A DNA stretch of 10,497 nucleotides, from NCBI GenBank assembly GCA_022736495.1, contig DZCR01000116.1, positions 1 to 10,497 of the forward strand, read 5' to 3'. The position numbers and the translations under genes were made by a program. Positions 1 through 7,018 of this stretch are shown in pieces; the first letter of the stretch is position 1; each line of letters begins with the position of its first letter. Origin of the DNA: Desulfobacca acetoxidans. GTDB taxonomy: Bacteria; Desulfobacterota; Desulfobaccia; Desulfobaccales; 0-14-0-80-60-11. The notes under the pieces were generated by a model, which did no database searches, had not been told where the DNA came from, and saw nothing but the letters and a program-made list of their open reading frames with translations.

Positions 1-74
1 TTAATCGCCGTCTCTGGGAGAATGAATTGCCTATGCGACTACTCAATGCTTGTTTAGCTCATGTACCCGCATAA
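1..74 (+). CDS. C-terminal tail of a probable IS1595-family (ISXO2-like) transposase, cut by the window edge
   Basis: The frame with codons starting at position 3 reads NRRLWENELPMRLLNACLAH followed by V-P-A and a TAA stop at 72-74. The codon before it (only its last two bases, TT, are in the window) is compatible with Phe, giving the FNRR-W sequence typical of the extreme C-terminus of IS1595/ISXO2-like DDE transposases, which end in a similar 'RLLNAC' helix. The catalytic domain lies outside the window, so it cannot be said whether the element is intact. The right end of the element should lie a few tens of bases after the stop, where the inverted repeats at 86-197 are found. The family call rests on recalled motif similarity over 24 residues, so it is moderate. 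Confidence 0.52.
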   Translation, partial: NRRLWENELPMRLLNACLAHVPA

Positions 75-85
75 CTGAGAATTGG

Positions 86-132
86 GCAGAGCCATAAACG
101 AAAAAGACTTGCCTCCTTGGTTATGGCTCTGC
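86..132. repeat. 12-bp perfect inverted repeat next to the transposase tail
   Basis: GCAGAGCCATAA at 86-97 is the exact reverse complement of TTATGGCTCTGC at 121-132, with a 23-base spacer. It begins 12 bp after the transposase stop. The arms could be copies of an insertion-sequence terminal repeat (one right end and one left end facing away) or one arm of a small palindromic element. No T-tract follows either arm, so it is not an intrinsic terminator by itself. Its first arm overlaps the start of the longer hairpin at 95-197, so in RNA the two foldings exclude each other. Confidence 0.6.
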
Positions 133-197
133 GCCGTAGTGAATTGTGTTCTCTACAGCATAACCCATGTTTGCAAGGGGCAGGTCTTTTTCGTTTA
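95..197. terminator. Long imperfect hairpin with A- and T-tracts; candidate bidirectional terminator or miniature element
   Basis: Bases 95-113 pair with 179-197 (one T-G mismatch at 109/183). After a bulged T at 114, bases 115-119 pair with 174-178, giving 24 pairs. A further GTTATG (120-125) pairs with CATAAC (159-164), and GTAG (136-139) with CTAC (153-156), so the structure nests inward. The stem base is AAACGAAAAAGAC on one side and GTCTTTTTCGTTT on the other, so on either strand a GC-containing stem is followed by a T-rich run, as in bidirectional intrinsic terminators. It sits between the transposase tail and the convergent end of the minus-strand operon. The 54-base loop is long for a terminator; a miniature transposable element or small RNA is the alternative. 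The remaining spacer (75-85 and 198-239) shows nothing else. Confidence 0.4.
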
Positions 198-239
198 ACT
201 GACAGCCATTATGTCTAAGCTTTCCTCTTGATACAGGGA

Positions 240-899
240 TTAGCGGGCCTCGATGACCACAAAGCCGGCCTGTTCGTCGAGGCCGGGGTGGACCGGTTCT
301 ACTTCCTGGACCTGTTCGGGGCGCTGATACAGGGTTGATACCCCCTGACAAATTCGGAAATGGCGCTCTTCCAGAAGCTGGCGGATGGCTTCAATAGTAT
401 AAAAACGGGCTTCTCGGTAAAACGGGTGGCCCTTTTCTTTTTTGTCGTGCAGATAGCGGCCCCAGGCGCCGGCGGCGGGGACCAAACCAATAATCAGCGG
501 GGCTCCGGGTTGCAAAATTCGTCGGCACTCTTGAAGACACCGCGCTGGCGAGGCCAGAAAGCAGAGGGTGAAAAGCACGAAGATGGCTCCGGCGGATGAG
601 GTGGCAAAGGGGAGTTGTTCGGCAATGGCCTGACAGGTGGAACGCCCCCTTTTTTGCGCCAGTTGCAGGGGGGCAAAGGCCGGGTCAATCCCGAAGGGAA
701 TCTGCAAGGCCTCGGCGAATCGTCCGGGGCCGATGCCTATCTCCAGGGCGGGGGGCGTAAACGAAATATTCAGCGACTGAATGGCCGTTTTTTCAATGGC
801 AAAAAGCAGGCTGTTGTCAAACCAGTGGTCGTACTCCTGGGCCCGCTCATGGAAAACTTGTGAGTTGCGCTGCCAGAGCGCCGGGGTCTGTGGCTCCAT
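240..899 (-). CDS. Class I SAM-dependent methyltransferase (Methyltransf_11-like)
   Basis: The 219-residue product has the Rossmann-fold signature of class I S-adenosylmethionine methyltransferases. Residues 52-61, LEIGIGPGRF, form the glycine-rich motif I. D72 in 'FGIDP' is the expected acidic residue that binds the SAM ribose. A segment near 93-98 (AEQLPF) precedes strand 4. The N-terminal 'RAQEYDHWFDNSLL' (19-32) is typical of small UbiE-like methyltransferases of unknown substrate. No signal peptide is present, so it is cytoplasmic. The start at 899 is supported by a strong AGGAGG-type ribosome binding site (905-910 on the plus strand), although this puts the start 53 bp inside mltA. There is no other methionine in the protein. 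It is last in the operon. The substrate cannot be read from the sequence. Confidence 0.88.
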   Translation of the reverse strand: MEPQTPALWQRNSQVFHERAQEYDHWFDNSLLFAIEKTAIQSLNISFTPPALEIGIGPGRFAEALQIPFGIDPAFAPLQLAQKRGRSTCQAIAEQLPFATSSAGAIFVLFTLCFLASPARCLQECRRILQPGAPLIIGLVPAAGAWGRYLHDKKEKGHPFYREARFYTIEAIRQLLEERHFRICQGVSTLYQRPEQVQEVEPVHPGLDEQAGFVVIEAR

Positions 900-2112
900 C
901 TTTCTCCTCCTTTTTTATCAGGAAATAGAGCTGTCCTTCCTCCTTCATATTGCCGGCGGCCACTTCGGCATAGTGGCCATTGCCCCAGAAAAGATCCGCC
1001 CGTCCGGCCCCCTGAATGGCAGAACCAGTATCCTGGGGCAGGACAAATCGCTGCATTACTTCCCATTCCTTTACCTGCCCCTGGGCGTCGAGCACCGGTT
1101 TTCTGGAGACCAGATAGGCCATGACACTGGTGGGCAGGGTTTGCGGATCCACGGCAATGGAGCGGCCCGGGGTCAGTGGCATCCCCAGGCTGCCGCTCGG
1201 TTGGTCGTTTTTATTTTGCCATTGGAAAAAAACAAAGCGGGGATTGTGATGAAGGATGCGTTGCTGCTCATCCGGGTGTTTGTGCAGGTAGGCGCGGATG
1301 GCGGGCATGGTGACCTCTTCGCGGAACATTTTGTGGTCATCCACCAGTAGTTTGCCAATACTTTTATATTCACGACCATTGGTGGCGGCAAATTGCAGGG
1401 AACGCTGGGAGCCATCGGGCAGGCGAATCCTGCCAGACCCCTGCACATGCAAGACAAAGGCCTCCACCGGATCGGCGACGAATACCAGTTCATGACCAGA
1501 CAGCAGATTGTTGGTCTCGATTTCGCTGCGGGTCCAGAAAGGGACATGGTTCCCCTCTGCATCGCGACGACCAATTTCTTTTTTATCGGTCAGCGGATTT
1601 TTATACGAAATCAAGGAGTCCGGCGACCCGTAGAGAGGGTGAGCAAATTTCCCCTCTTTTTTCAGACTCCCTTCAATGATCGGTTCGTAATAGCCGGTAA
1701 TCAACATCTCCCCGCTCTGGGCGGCGCTGCGACCACTGGCTTGATAGAGATCAAAGTTGTTCTTTATCTGCCGATCAAATTCTTCCGGGGTGGTTTTTTG
1801 CTGGAGAATATCCAGAAATAACTCCATTGATTCCAGCAGTCGTGGTTGCGAATAGTGTTTTGAACCGAGGCGAATGGTTGTGGTTGGCGGCAGTGTTTTC
1901 AGATAGTGCAGGTGCCGGTTGGCGGCGCTAATCAGGCTTTGACGGTCCAGATCGTCATGCAGGGCGGGAATCTGCCCGCGATGAGGAAGAAAAAGGGCAG
2001 AACTCTGGGCGCATCCCGCCATCGGCCAGCAAAGACACAGGGCCAGGAAGAGAAGGGTCAGCCCTTTAGGGCGGCGGAGAGAGAAACGGCAAGGAAACAG
2101 GGGGGGGATCAC
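847..2112 (-). CDS. mltA: Membrane-bound lytic murein transglycosylase A, outer-membrane lipoprotein
   Basis: This enzyme cleaves the MurNAc-GlcNAc bond of peptidoglycan to form 1,6-anhydromuropeptides. The 421-residue protein begins with a basic and hydrophobic signal (1-33) ending in a lipobox, M-A-G-C, with the lipidated Cys at 34. Ala-Gln follow, without the Asp at +2 that retains lipoproteins in the inner membrane, so outer-membrane sorting is expected. The MltA domain shows TGYYEP (139-144) and QGSGRIRLPDG (224-234). The C-terminal 3D domain shows its three aspartates: D322 (VDP), D361 (QDTG) and D373 (RADLFWG). D373 aligns with catalytic Asp308 (mature numbering) of E. coli MltA. The start is GTG at 2112, overlapping the mltB stop as GTGA, so translational coupling is likely. 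A run of eight C residues covers codons 2-5. Confidence 0.95.
   Translation of the reverse strand: MIPPLFPCRFSLRRPKGLTLLFLALCLCWPMAGCAQSSALFLPHRGQIPALHDDLDRQSLISAANRHLHYLKTLPPTTTIRLGSKHYSQPRLLESMELFLDILQQKTTPEEFDRQIKNNFDLYQASGRSAAQSGEMLITGYYEPIIEGSLKKEGKFAHPLYGSPDSLISYKNPLTDKKEIGRRDAEGNHVPFWTRSEIETNNLLSGHELVFVADPVEAFVLHVQGSGRIRLPDGSQRSLQFAATNGREYKSIGKLLVDDHKMFREEVTMPAIRAYLHKHPDEQQRILHHNPRFVFFQWQNKNDQPSGSLGMPLTPGRSIAVDPQTLPTSVMAYLVSRKPVLDAQGQVKEWEVMQRFVLPQDTGSAIQGAGRADLFWGNGHYAEVAAGNMKEEGQLYFLIKKEEKDGATDPGALAAQLTSFP
905..910 (-). promoter_or_regulatory. Strong ribosome binding site of the methyltransferase, inside mltA
   Basis: Read on the minus strand this is GGAGGA, part of an AAAAAAGGAGGAG run, 5 bases before the ATG at 899. 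It lies in the last codons of mltA and decides the overlapping start. Translation of the methyltransferase is therefore probably coupled to, or competes with, termination on mltA. Confidence 0.65.
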
Positions 2113-3311
2113 GGTTTGTCTCTCAAGGCCGCCGCCAGTTCGCAGACGGCCATGGCATAACGGTTGGAATTGTTCCAGGCGGTGATGGCCTGGAAATTCG
2201 GATAACCAGCGATATAGCGGAAACCACCGCCGGTGAGGGGGTTTTTTTCCAGGCCGACAATGGACAGTTTTTTGTTTTCAGGGGGCGGGGGTAGTTGAAT
2301 CCCTTGAATCCTGCTGACCAGTTGCCAGTCCACCCGGCTCTTGGTGCCTTGCTGGCTGGCATCAATTAAGGCCTGCCCTTTGAGTTCATCGCCCAGCTCA
2401 ACAAAGCAGGGAGCGTCAAGGGTCCAATGGGAGCGGTGGAGATAATTGGCGATGGAGGCCAGGATGTCACTGGTCGAGGAAAAGACATCGCGCCGGCTGT
2501 CGCCATCAAAACTCAGGGCATATTCACGATAACTGGAGGGGATAAATTGCGTTTGGCCAAAGGCCCCGGCGTAGGAACCGGTGATAGTCAGGGTGTCAAA
2601 TCCATTTTCACGACAGAGAAGAAGATAGTCAATGAGTTGGCCGCGAAAGAACTGGCTGCGGCGCGGATAGGCGTCAAAAAGGGTATTGAGGGTCTTGAAG
2701 ACCCCGAAGTTGCCTTTATGCTCACCAAAACGGGATTCAATGCCCCAGATGGCCACCACTATTTCTCGATCTACCCCTATTTCCTTCTCGATTCGCTCCA
2801 AAACCGGCTGCTGATTTTTTAACTCCTGCTGTCCCCGTGCAATCACGGCTGGAGTGATAAAGAGAGGCCAGTAGGTAAAGTAGGGTTTTGACTCCCACTG
2901 CTTGTCCATCAGCTCCAGCACTTTTTTATCAATGGCGCTTCCGGCAAAAAGGCGATCTATATCTGCCTGGGAAAATTGATGCTTATCTCGCAGTTCCTTG
3001 AAAAGCGCCTGGTATTTTTCCTGCTGAAGGTTGATTGCCTGACCGTCATTGACCAGGTCTGCGGCCTTGGGCGGTTTGCCTTCCTGGGCAAAGGCCTCGG
3101 GATAAGAGACGGACAGGCTGAGAAACAGCATGGCTGCAAAGCAACAGATGAAGCGGGAGAAAAGAAAAATGGCAGACCTCTTGGGAGTGGACGGCAGGCG
3201 GTTGAGCCTTTTTATATTCAAGCGATACCCCTTGCCGGCTACTCGGCGCGACGGGTTATCATGGGTGAGCGGCGCCGCCTGGTTGGCATTGAATTGGCGC
3301 TCTGGTTGCAC
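2109..3311 (-). CDS. mltB: Lytic murein transglycosylase B (SLT_2 / GH103 family)
   Basis: This is a peptidoglycan lytic transglycosylase of the MltB/Slt35 type. In the 400-residue frame, IESRFG (191-196) carries the catalytic Glu, E192, equivalent to E162 of E. coli Slt35. SYAGAFGQTQFIPSSY (246-261) is the family's second conserved block. The C-terminus retains the 'GGGFRYIAGYPNFQAITAWN' end typical of the family. A hydrophobic segment at ~46-70 followed by EAFA-Q suggests a Sec signal cleaved after about A75 and a soluble periplasmic protein with no lipobox. The start is the GTG at 3311, preceded by AAGGA in the 23-bp gap after the DHH gene. This leaves ~45 polar residues before the signal; a TTG at residue 31 with AAGGGG upstream is a possible shorter start. 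The stop overlaps the mltA start. Confidence 0.94.
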   Translation of the reverse strand: MQPERQFNANQAAPLTHDNPSRRVAGKGYRLNIKRLNRLPSTPKRSAIFLFSRFICCFAAMLFLSLSVSYPEAFAQEGKPPKAADLVNDGQAINLQQEKYQALFKELRDKHQFSQADIDRLFAGSAIDKKVLELMDKQWESKPYFTYWPLFITPAVIARGQQELKNQQPVLERIEKEIGVDREIVVAIWGIESRFGEHKGNFGVFKTLNTLFDAYPRRSQFFRGQLIDYLLLCRENGFDTLTITGSYAGAFGQTQFIPSSYREYALSFDGDSRRDVFSSTSDILASIANYLHRSHWTLDAPCFVELGDELKGQALIDASQQGTKSRVDWQLVSRIQGIQLPPPPENKKLSIVGLEKNPLTGGGFRYIAGYPNFQAITAWNNSNRYAMAVCELAAALRDKP

Positions 3312-3334
3312 TATGAATATCCTTGAGGCCGATT

Positions 3335-4312
3335 TCAGGAGTGATCGGCAAACGATGACTGAAAGGCGGCAATAAAATCATCCAGCATGGGGGCCGGCAA
3401 CCGGTTAATGCCCGCTGCCGCCGCTCTTCCGCCTCCACTGGGGAAGGCTCGACACAGAGTATCCGCATTTTTACGATCCGTCAATGGAGCCCTGACGCTG
3501 ATGCGCAGGGTGGCATCAGCATTGGTGGTAATCAGCGCGTGGGCCGCCTCCTTTTTTTCTCGGGCCTTCTGGTTGGCGAAAACCCCGGAGATCCGTCGGG
3601 CCCAAGGGGCATCGGGAAAATGGAAGATCCGGTTTCTGTTGCCCGGATTGATAACCGGTTGTTGCAAGGCCATTTCCATATCCTGGTGAAAGCCCTGGCG
3701 CAAAATAGTGAGTTCGGGGGCAGTGGCAATAAAATCAAAGGGATCGGCAAAGGGAATTATCGCCCGATAGAGATCCGCCGGATGAATGAGAAGGTCGGCC
3801 AGAGATTCTCCGTAACCGTTATAATTCATCAGCTCACCCAGCTCCAGCAACTGCTCGATGCGCGGTTCGCTGAGAGCCATCGGGCCTGCAAGTTGGCGCG
3901 CGGCATCATGAAGATTGTCGCCAAAGGCCCCAACCACGGCCCATTGCCAGAAACGACCCTGGAGCAGGGAATTGACAATGAGTGAGGTGCAGATATCAGC
4001 GGCCGGATTGATATGGGTTGTCAGTTCCGGCCATTGAGGAATGGGGCCGGAGAAATGATGGTCAAGATAGAGTACCCGATTCCCGCGATGATCGAGTATC
4101 GTCTCCACAAAGGGGCGATTGTTCTCGAAGGAAAGATCAAGAACCGTCAAAGAACTGTTTGTCACCTCCTGCAATGAAGCCAGCAGGGCAATATCCCGCT
4201 TGACGCCGGTAATCAGGATGGCATCAGGAACAGGCGACTGCCGGCGGAGCTGGTGTAAAGCGCAGATCCCGTCGGCATCGCCATTAAAGATGTCATAGTG
4301 TGTCACCAACAA
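3335..4312 (-). CDS. DHH-superfamily phosphoesterase-like protein
   Basis: The protein matches the DHH/DHHA1 architecture of RecJ/NrnA-type phosphodiesterases, which hydrolyse phosphodiester bonds in nucleotides or nucleic acid with Mn ions. In the 325-residue frame, FNGDADG (9-15) carries D12 and D14 of motif I, D59 lies in VLDLSF, and LDHHFSG (83-89) is the DHH motif. NPAADICTSLIVNSLL follows as the helix after the metal site. The C-terminal SGGGRAAAAGINRL (292-305) is the DHHA1 glycine motif, with Arg296 where many members have His. No signal peptide is seen, so it is cytoplasmic. The first possible start is TTG at 4312, then TTG at 4309 and GTG at 4306. The GTG gives a natural MTHYDIFNGDADG start, but GGGAG spacing fits the TTGs better. 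It lies 12 bp after lptD. The substrate is unknown. Confidence 0.85.
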   Translation of the reverse strand: MLVTHYDIFNGDADGICALHQLRRQSPVPDAILITGVKRDIALLASLQEVTNSSLTVLDLSFENNRPFVETILDHRGNRVLYLDHHFSGPIPQWPELTTHINPAADICTSLIVNSLLQGRFWQWAVVGAFGDNLHDAARQLAGPMALSEPRIEQLLELGELMNYNGYGESLADLLIHPADLYRAIIPFADPFDFIATAPELTILRQGFHQDMEMALQQPVINPGNRNRIFHFPDAPWARRISGVFANQKAREKKEAAHALITTNADATLRISVRAPLTDRKNADTLCRAFPSGGGRAAAAGINRLPAPMLDDFIAAFQSSFADHS

Positions 4313-4324
4313 CCGGCTCTCCCA

Positions 4325-6715
4325 TCAGAGATCAACACCCAGGGAGTTCCCCAGATTGGCAAGACTAAACAGCAGCATAATGGTATGGTCGCCTGGAGTA
4401 TAATTGGAGCGCAATTCAACCGCCCAGCAGGCAGGATGATAGATCAGGGAAATATTTTGCTCAATGGTCTGGGACTGGGAGAGTGAGTGCTCAATCCGGT
4501 ACGCCGCAGCGACTGAATCAATAATTTTGGCCTGGGCGGCGACATTAATCTGATGGCTTTCACCCAGTCCGAGATAACTCGGATAAAAAAAGCTGTAAGC
4601 GCCGAAATTGTCCCGACTGTTATAGGGAGAGCCTTCGATCTTTGAAATGTCGCTATAGAGATAATCAATGGCCAGTGAGTCGCCGCGACTAGTGCGAAAA
4701 TTGCTGGAGAGGTCGTAAAATGTCACACCTTCTCCATAGATGCCAACATCAGTTTCGTAAGAAAGGGAGAAGTAGTCCGCTGGTGTCCAACCCAGCTTCA
4801 AGCTGACCGGAGTTAAGGGCTGATCTGTATATTCATTACGAAGATCATAACTTTCCCAGATCTTGAAATAACCAAAATCCCGACCGGACCCTTTATGGGT
4901 AGCACTGAAGACTTCAAAGAAATTGTCAATGCCGTAAGTTATAGCATTACTTTCAGGAATACGATCAACGGCATCAAAGAGGGGAAGATCTTCTTGATCC
5001 GTTTCCGGGAGATAGTCGTATTGGAGGTACGGGCGCAGACGATGATCCCAACTGCTGATCCCGCTGCTGTTAAAATCAAAATTGCGCAACAGAGTGGTTC
5101 CCACCTCTCCATGCAGATTCAACAGGGTTCGATTCTGGTTGTCATCATTGTTCCAGATCCCGTCGCCATAGGTCTGCACCATATAGGAGGTATTGCGCAC
5201 ACCAGCCTCAGCCCGTGATTCAAGATAGGGGCTCAAGGGGACGGGCACGCTCACTCGTGGAAACAGGTCAAGGCGTTGACCGCCTACCCCGTCATCCCGC
5301 CAGTAATTTACATAATTGGCATCCCAGTCCAGGGCAAAAGACGACTCGGCGATGGGCACCGATCCGGTAAAATCCAGGCCTGGCATTTTCCAGAGCGGGG
5401 TGGGGCTGGTCTTGAACCAGCGGACATCATTGACGGCCAGCAGGTTGGTCGTGAGTGACATGGAGTCCCAGGCCTTGAGGACTTTAACCGTATTGAAGCG
5501 CTGATCGTCGGTGTAGCTCTGAAAGTCCCGGCCGTAGACCGAGAGAAACCGGTTCCTGGTCTGGGTATAACCGGTGATACCGGTATTAAATTCGGTCAGA
5601 TAATCACGGTCGGAGACGATATCGAGATCAATTCGAGTATACCAGTCATTCTCCAGATCGTGGTCAATTTTGCCCCGCAACCAGTATCGTTCCGCATTGG
5701 TATGAGTATATCCGGTGTCATGGTAGTAGTCGGTTTCAGATGGGTCAGAGAGCTTGTCATCGAGATAACTGGCCATGAGTGTGCCTTTTTGCGACTCTCC
5801 CAAGACGAAGCGAAACTCCATCCCCGGCATAACGCCCCGATTGACGAAATATTCGGGAAAAAGAGTGACATCTGTCGAATCCGACAGGTTGACAAACAGC
5901 GGTAGGTTGACCCCAAAACCATTGTTGTCGGAGATGGACACTTCAGGGAATAACAGTCCGGTCTGTCGGGTGTTTTTAGCCGGTAAAATCAGCCAGGGCG
6001 AATAGAGAACGGGGACATCCTTGATCCGGAAGGTGGCATTTTTCAGCACGGCATAACCGCCTTCAGTAATGGTCGTGTCGGTGCTGGCAAGGCTCCACGG
6101 TGGAGTTTCGTTGTCCTGCAATTTACAACTGATGACCCAGCCGTTCTCTATATGATAGGTATTGAAGCCGGTCTTCTCGATTTTGGTTCCCTCAACATGC
6201 AGATCCAGGGCTTTGCGCAGAATGGTGGCATCGGCAAACGAGGCGGTTTCCTTGTTGAGATCCATAGAGCCGGTTTCGGCCTTGATTTCATCATTTGCCC
6301 CTTTGATGGAGATATGACCACGAGCCTTGATGGAACCATGCTCCGTGTCATAAGCAATCCAGTCGGCCTTGATGGTGACCTTATCGTCAAAGCGGGGGGT
6401 GTTGTTTTTGGCGAGCTGTTCACCGGTGACGACTTCAGGCTCGGTCCCAGATTCTTCAAGAAGTTCCGCCCATTGCTGTTTTTTTACCTGCCCTGCCGGT
6501 GGCTCAGGAGGAAGCTGTTCTCGCTTGATAAGCACAACATTGCCTTCGGCGATGATGGATTTGGGATCATCGTAACGGGTAATTTTGTCAGCGGCAATCT
6601 GCCACTCTTCGGTATTGACGGTTTCGGCGAGGGCAATACTGACGGGCAGTGACAAGGCAATCAAGGAGCTCAGGCAGAAAAGACGGCTGGCACAGGCAGA
6701 ATAGGTCTTGGTCAC
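4325..6715 (-). CDS. lptD: LPS-assembly outer-membrane protein LptD
   Basis: LptD is the outer-membrane barrel that, with lipoprotein LptE, inserts LPS into the outer leaflet. With the start chosen here the protein has 796 residues, a normal length. A signal peptide (1-30, ending ALA-ETV) is followed by an OstA/LptA-like jellyroll (about 35-195: IAADKITRYDDPKSIIAEGN, then TIKADWIAYDTEHGSIKARG). The long beta-barrel is rich in D/Y/W-alternating strands and ends near the usual CWAVEL motif. Only one cysteine is seen near each end (C197 in ISCKLQDNETPPW and C763 in ACWAVEL), so one inter-domain disulfide is possible rather than the two of E. coli. The reading frame is open to an ATG at 6796, but GTG 6715 is preferred because AAAGGAG lies 8 bases before it and the signal peptide starts cleanly there. 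It is first in the operon. Confidence 0.93.
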   Translation of the reverse strand: MTKTYSACASRLFCLSSLIALSLPVSIALAETVNTEEWQIAADKITRYDDPKSIIAEGNVVLIKREQLPPEPPAGQVKKQQWAELLEESGTEPEVVTGEQLAKNNTPRFDDKVTIKADWIAYDTEHGSIKARGHISIKGANDEIKAETGSMDLNKETASFADATILRKALDLHVEGTKIEKTGFNTYHIENGWVISCKLQDNETPPWSLASTDTTITEGGYAVLKNATFRIKDVPVLYSPWLILPAKNTRQTGLLFPEVSISDNNGFGVNLPLFVNLSDSTDVTLFPEYFVNRGVMPGMEFRFVLGESQKGTLMASYLDDKLSDPSETDYYHDTGYTHTNAERYWLRGKIDHDLENDWYTRIDLDIVSDRDYLTEFNTGITGYTQTRNRFLSVYGRDFQSYTDDQRFNTVKVLKAWDSMSLTTNLLAVNDVRWFKTSPTPLWKMPGLDFTGSVPIAESSFALDWDANYVNYWRDDGVGGQRLDLFPRVSVPVPLSPYLESRAEAGVRNTSYMVQTYGDGIWNNDDNQNRTLLNLHGEVGTTLLRNFDFNSSGISSWDHRLRPYLQYDYLPETDQEDLPLFDAVDRIPESNAITYGIDNFFEVFSATHKGSGRDFGYFKIWESYDLRNEYTDQPLTPVSLKLGWTPADYFSLSYETDVGIYGEGVTFYDLSSNFRTSRGDSLAIDYLYSDISKIEGSPYNSRDNFGAYSFFYPSYLGLGESHQINVAAQAKIIDSVAAAYRIEHSLSQSQTIEQNISLIYHPACWAVELRSNYTPGDHTIMLLFSLANLGNSLGVDL

Positions 6716-6723
6716 AGGGGGCA

Positions 6724-6730
6724 CTCCTTT
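6724..6730 (-). promoter_or_regulatory. lptD ribosome binding site that decides the GTG start
   Basis: On the minus strand this reads AAAGGAG, 8 bases upstream of GTG at 6715. No comparable site precedes the ATG at 6796, where only weak purine runs are seen. An annotation from 6796 would add 27 residues with a second hydrophobic stretch before the real signal peptide. Confidence 0.7.
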
Positions 6731-6831
6731 ACGAAAAATAAAGAGCAGGATGAACTTTTTTGAGACCAGGGCTTCGTTCGGAAAATTTTTCGTCACCGCT
6801 CTGTGGCCTGCTCAGAATTTTATTCTTTGAT

Positions 6832-6860
6832 ATTATATGGATATCCGCATTAATTTTATC
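6832..6860 (-). promoter_or_regulatory. Candidate sigma-70 promoter for the lptD operon
   Basis: The minus strand has a perfect TATAAT at 6837-6832. The hexamer 17 bases upstream (6860-6855) is GATAAA, a poor -35, so this is mainly a -10 call. Transcription would begin near 6825 and leave a ~110-base leader before GTG 6715. I see no sigma-E-like -35/-10 pair of the kind that controls lptD in E. coli. Confidence 0.35.
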
Positions 6861-6895
6861 TGCAGGTCTCGCATGGCCCACAAACTCCCGATAAA

Positions 6896-6908
6896 CCAGA
6901 GCCTCTGG
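6896..6908. promoter_or_regulatory. 13-bp palindrome CCAGAG-C-CTCTGG, operator-like
   Basis: The two 6-bp half sites are perfect with a single central base. It is about 60 bp upstream of the lptD -10 candidate and on the far side from the radical SAM promoter candidate. A one-base loop cannot form a good RNA hairpin, so a protein-binding DNA site is the better reading. No regulator can be named. Confidence 0.3.
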
Positions 6909-6942
6909 GTAGTAAAAAATATACGAAATAATTTGATTTTAC

Positions 6943-6955
6943 TTAATCAGATTAA
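6943..6955. promoter_or_regulatory. 13-bp palindrome TTAATC-A-GATTAA, operator-like
   Basis: This is a perfect 6+1+6 palindrome in the AT-rich part of the divergent region, with the same half-site length and one-base centre as the palindrome at 6896-6908 but an unrelated sequence. AT-rich palindromes of this size arise by chance more often, so support is weak. Confidence 0.25.
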
Positions 6956-7018
6956 ATGTTTCAAGTGATTCTCCATAGAAAGTATCTTTCCTGTCATTTT
7001 TATGGAATTATGGCCCCT

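Noticed and set aside
95..197. Integron attC site
   Set aside because: The nested palindrome is attC-like in size, but I could not find paired R' (GTTRRRY) and R'' (RYYYAAC) core sites, and there is no integrase or cassette array.
88..209. Target-site duplication flanking the 95-197 hairpin (AGAGCCAT / ACAGCCAT)
   Set aside because: Only 7 of 8 bases match, and the right copy is not flush with the repeat boundary, so chance is likely.
781..1350. 189-codon plus-strand frame across the methyltransferase/mltA junction
   Set aside because: It is antisense to two well-supported genes and shows no protein family features.
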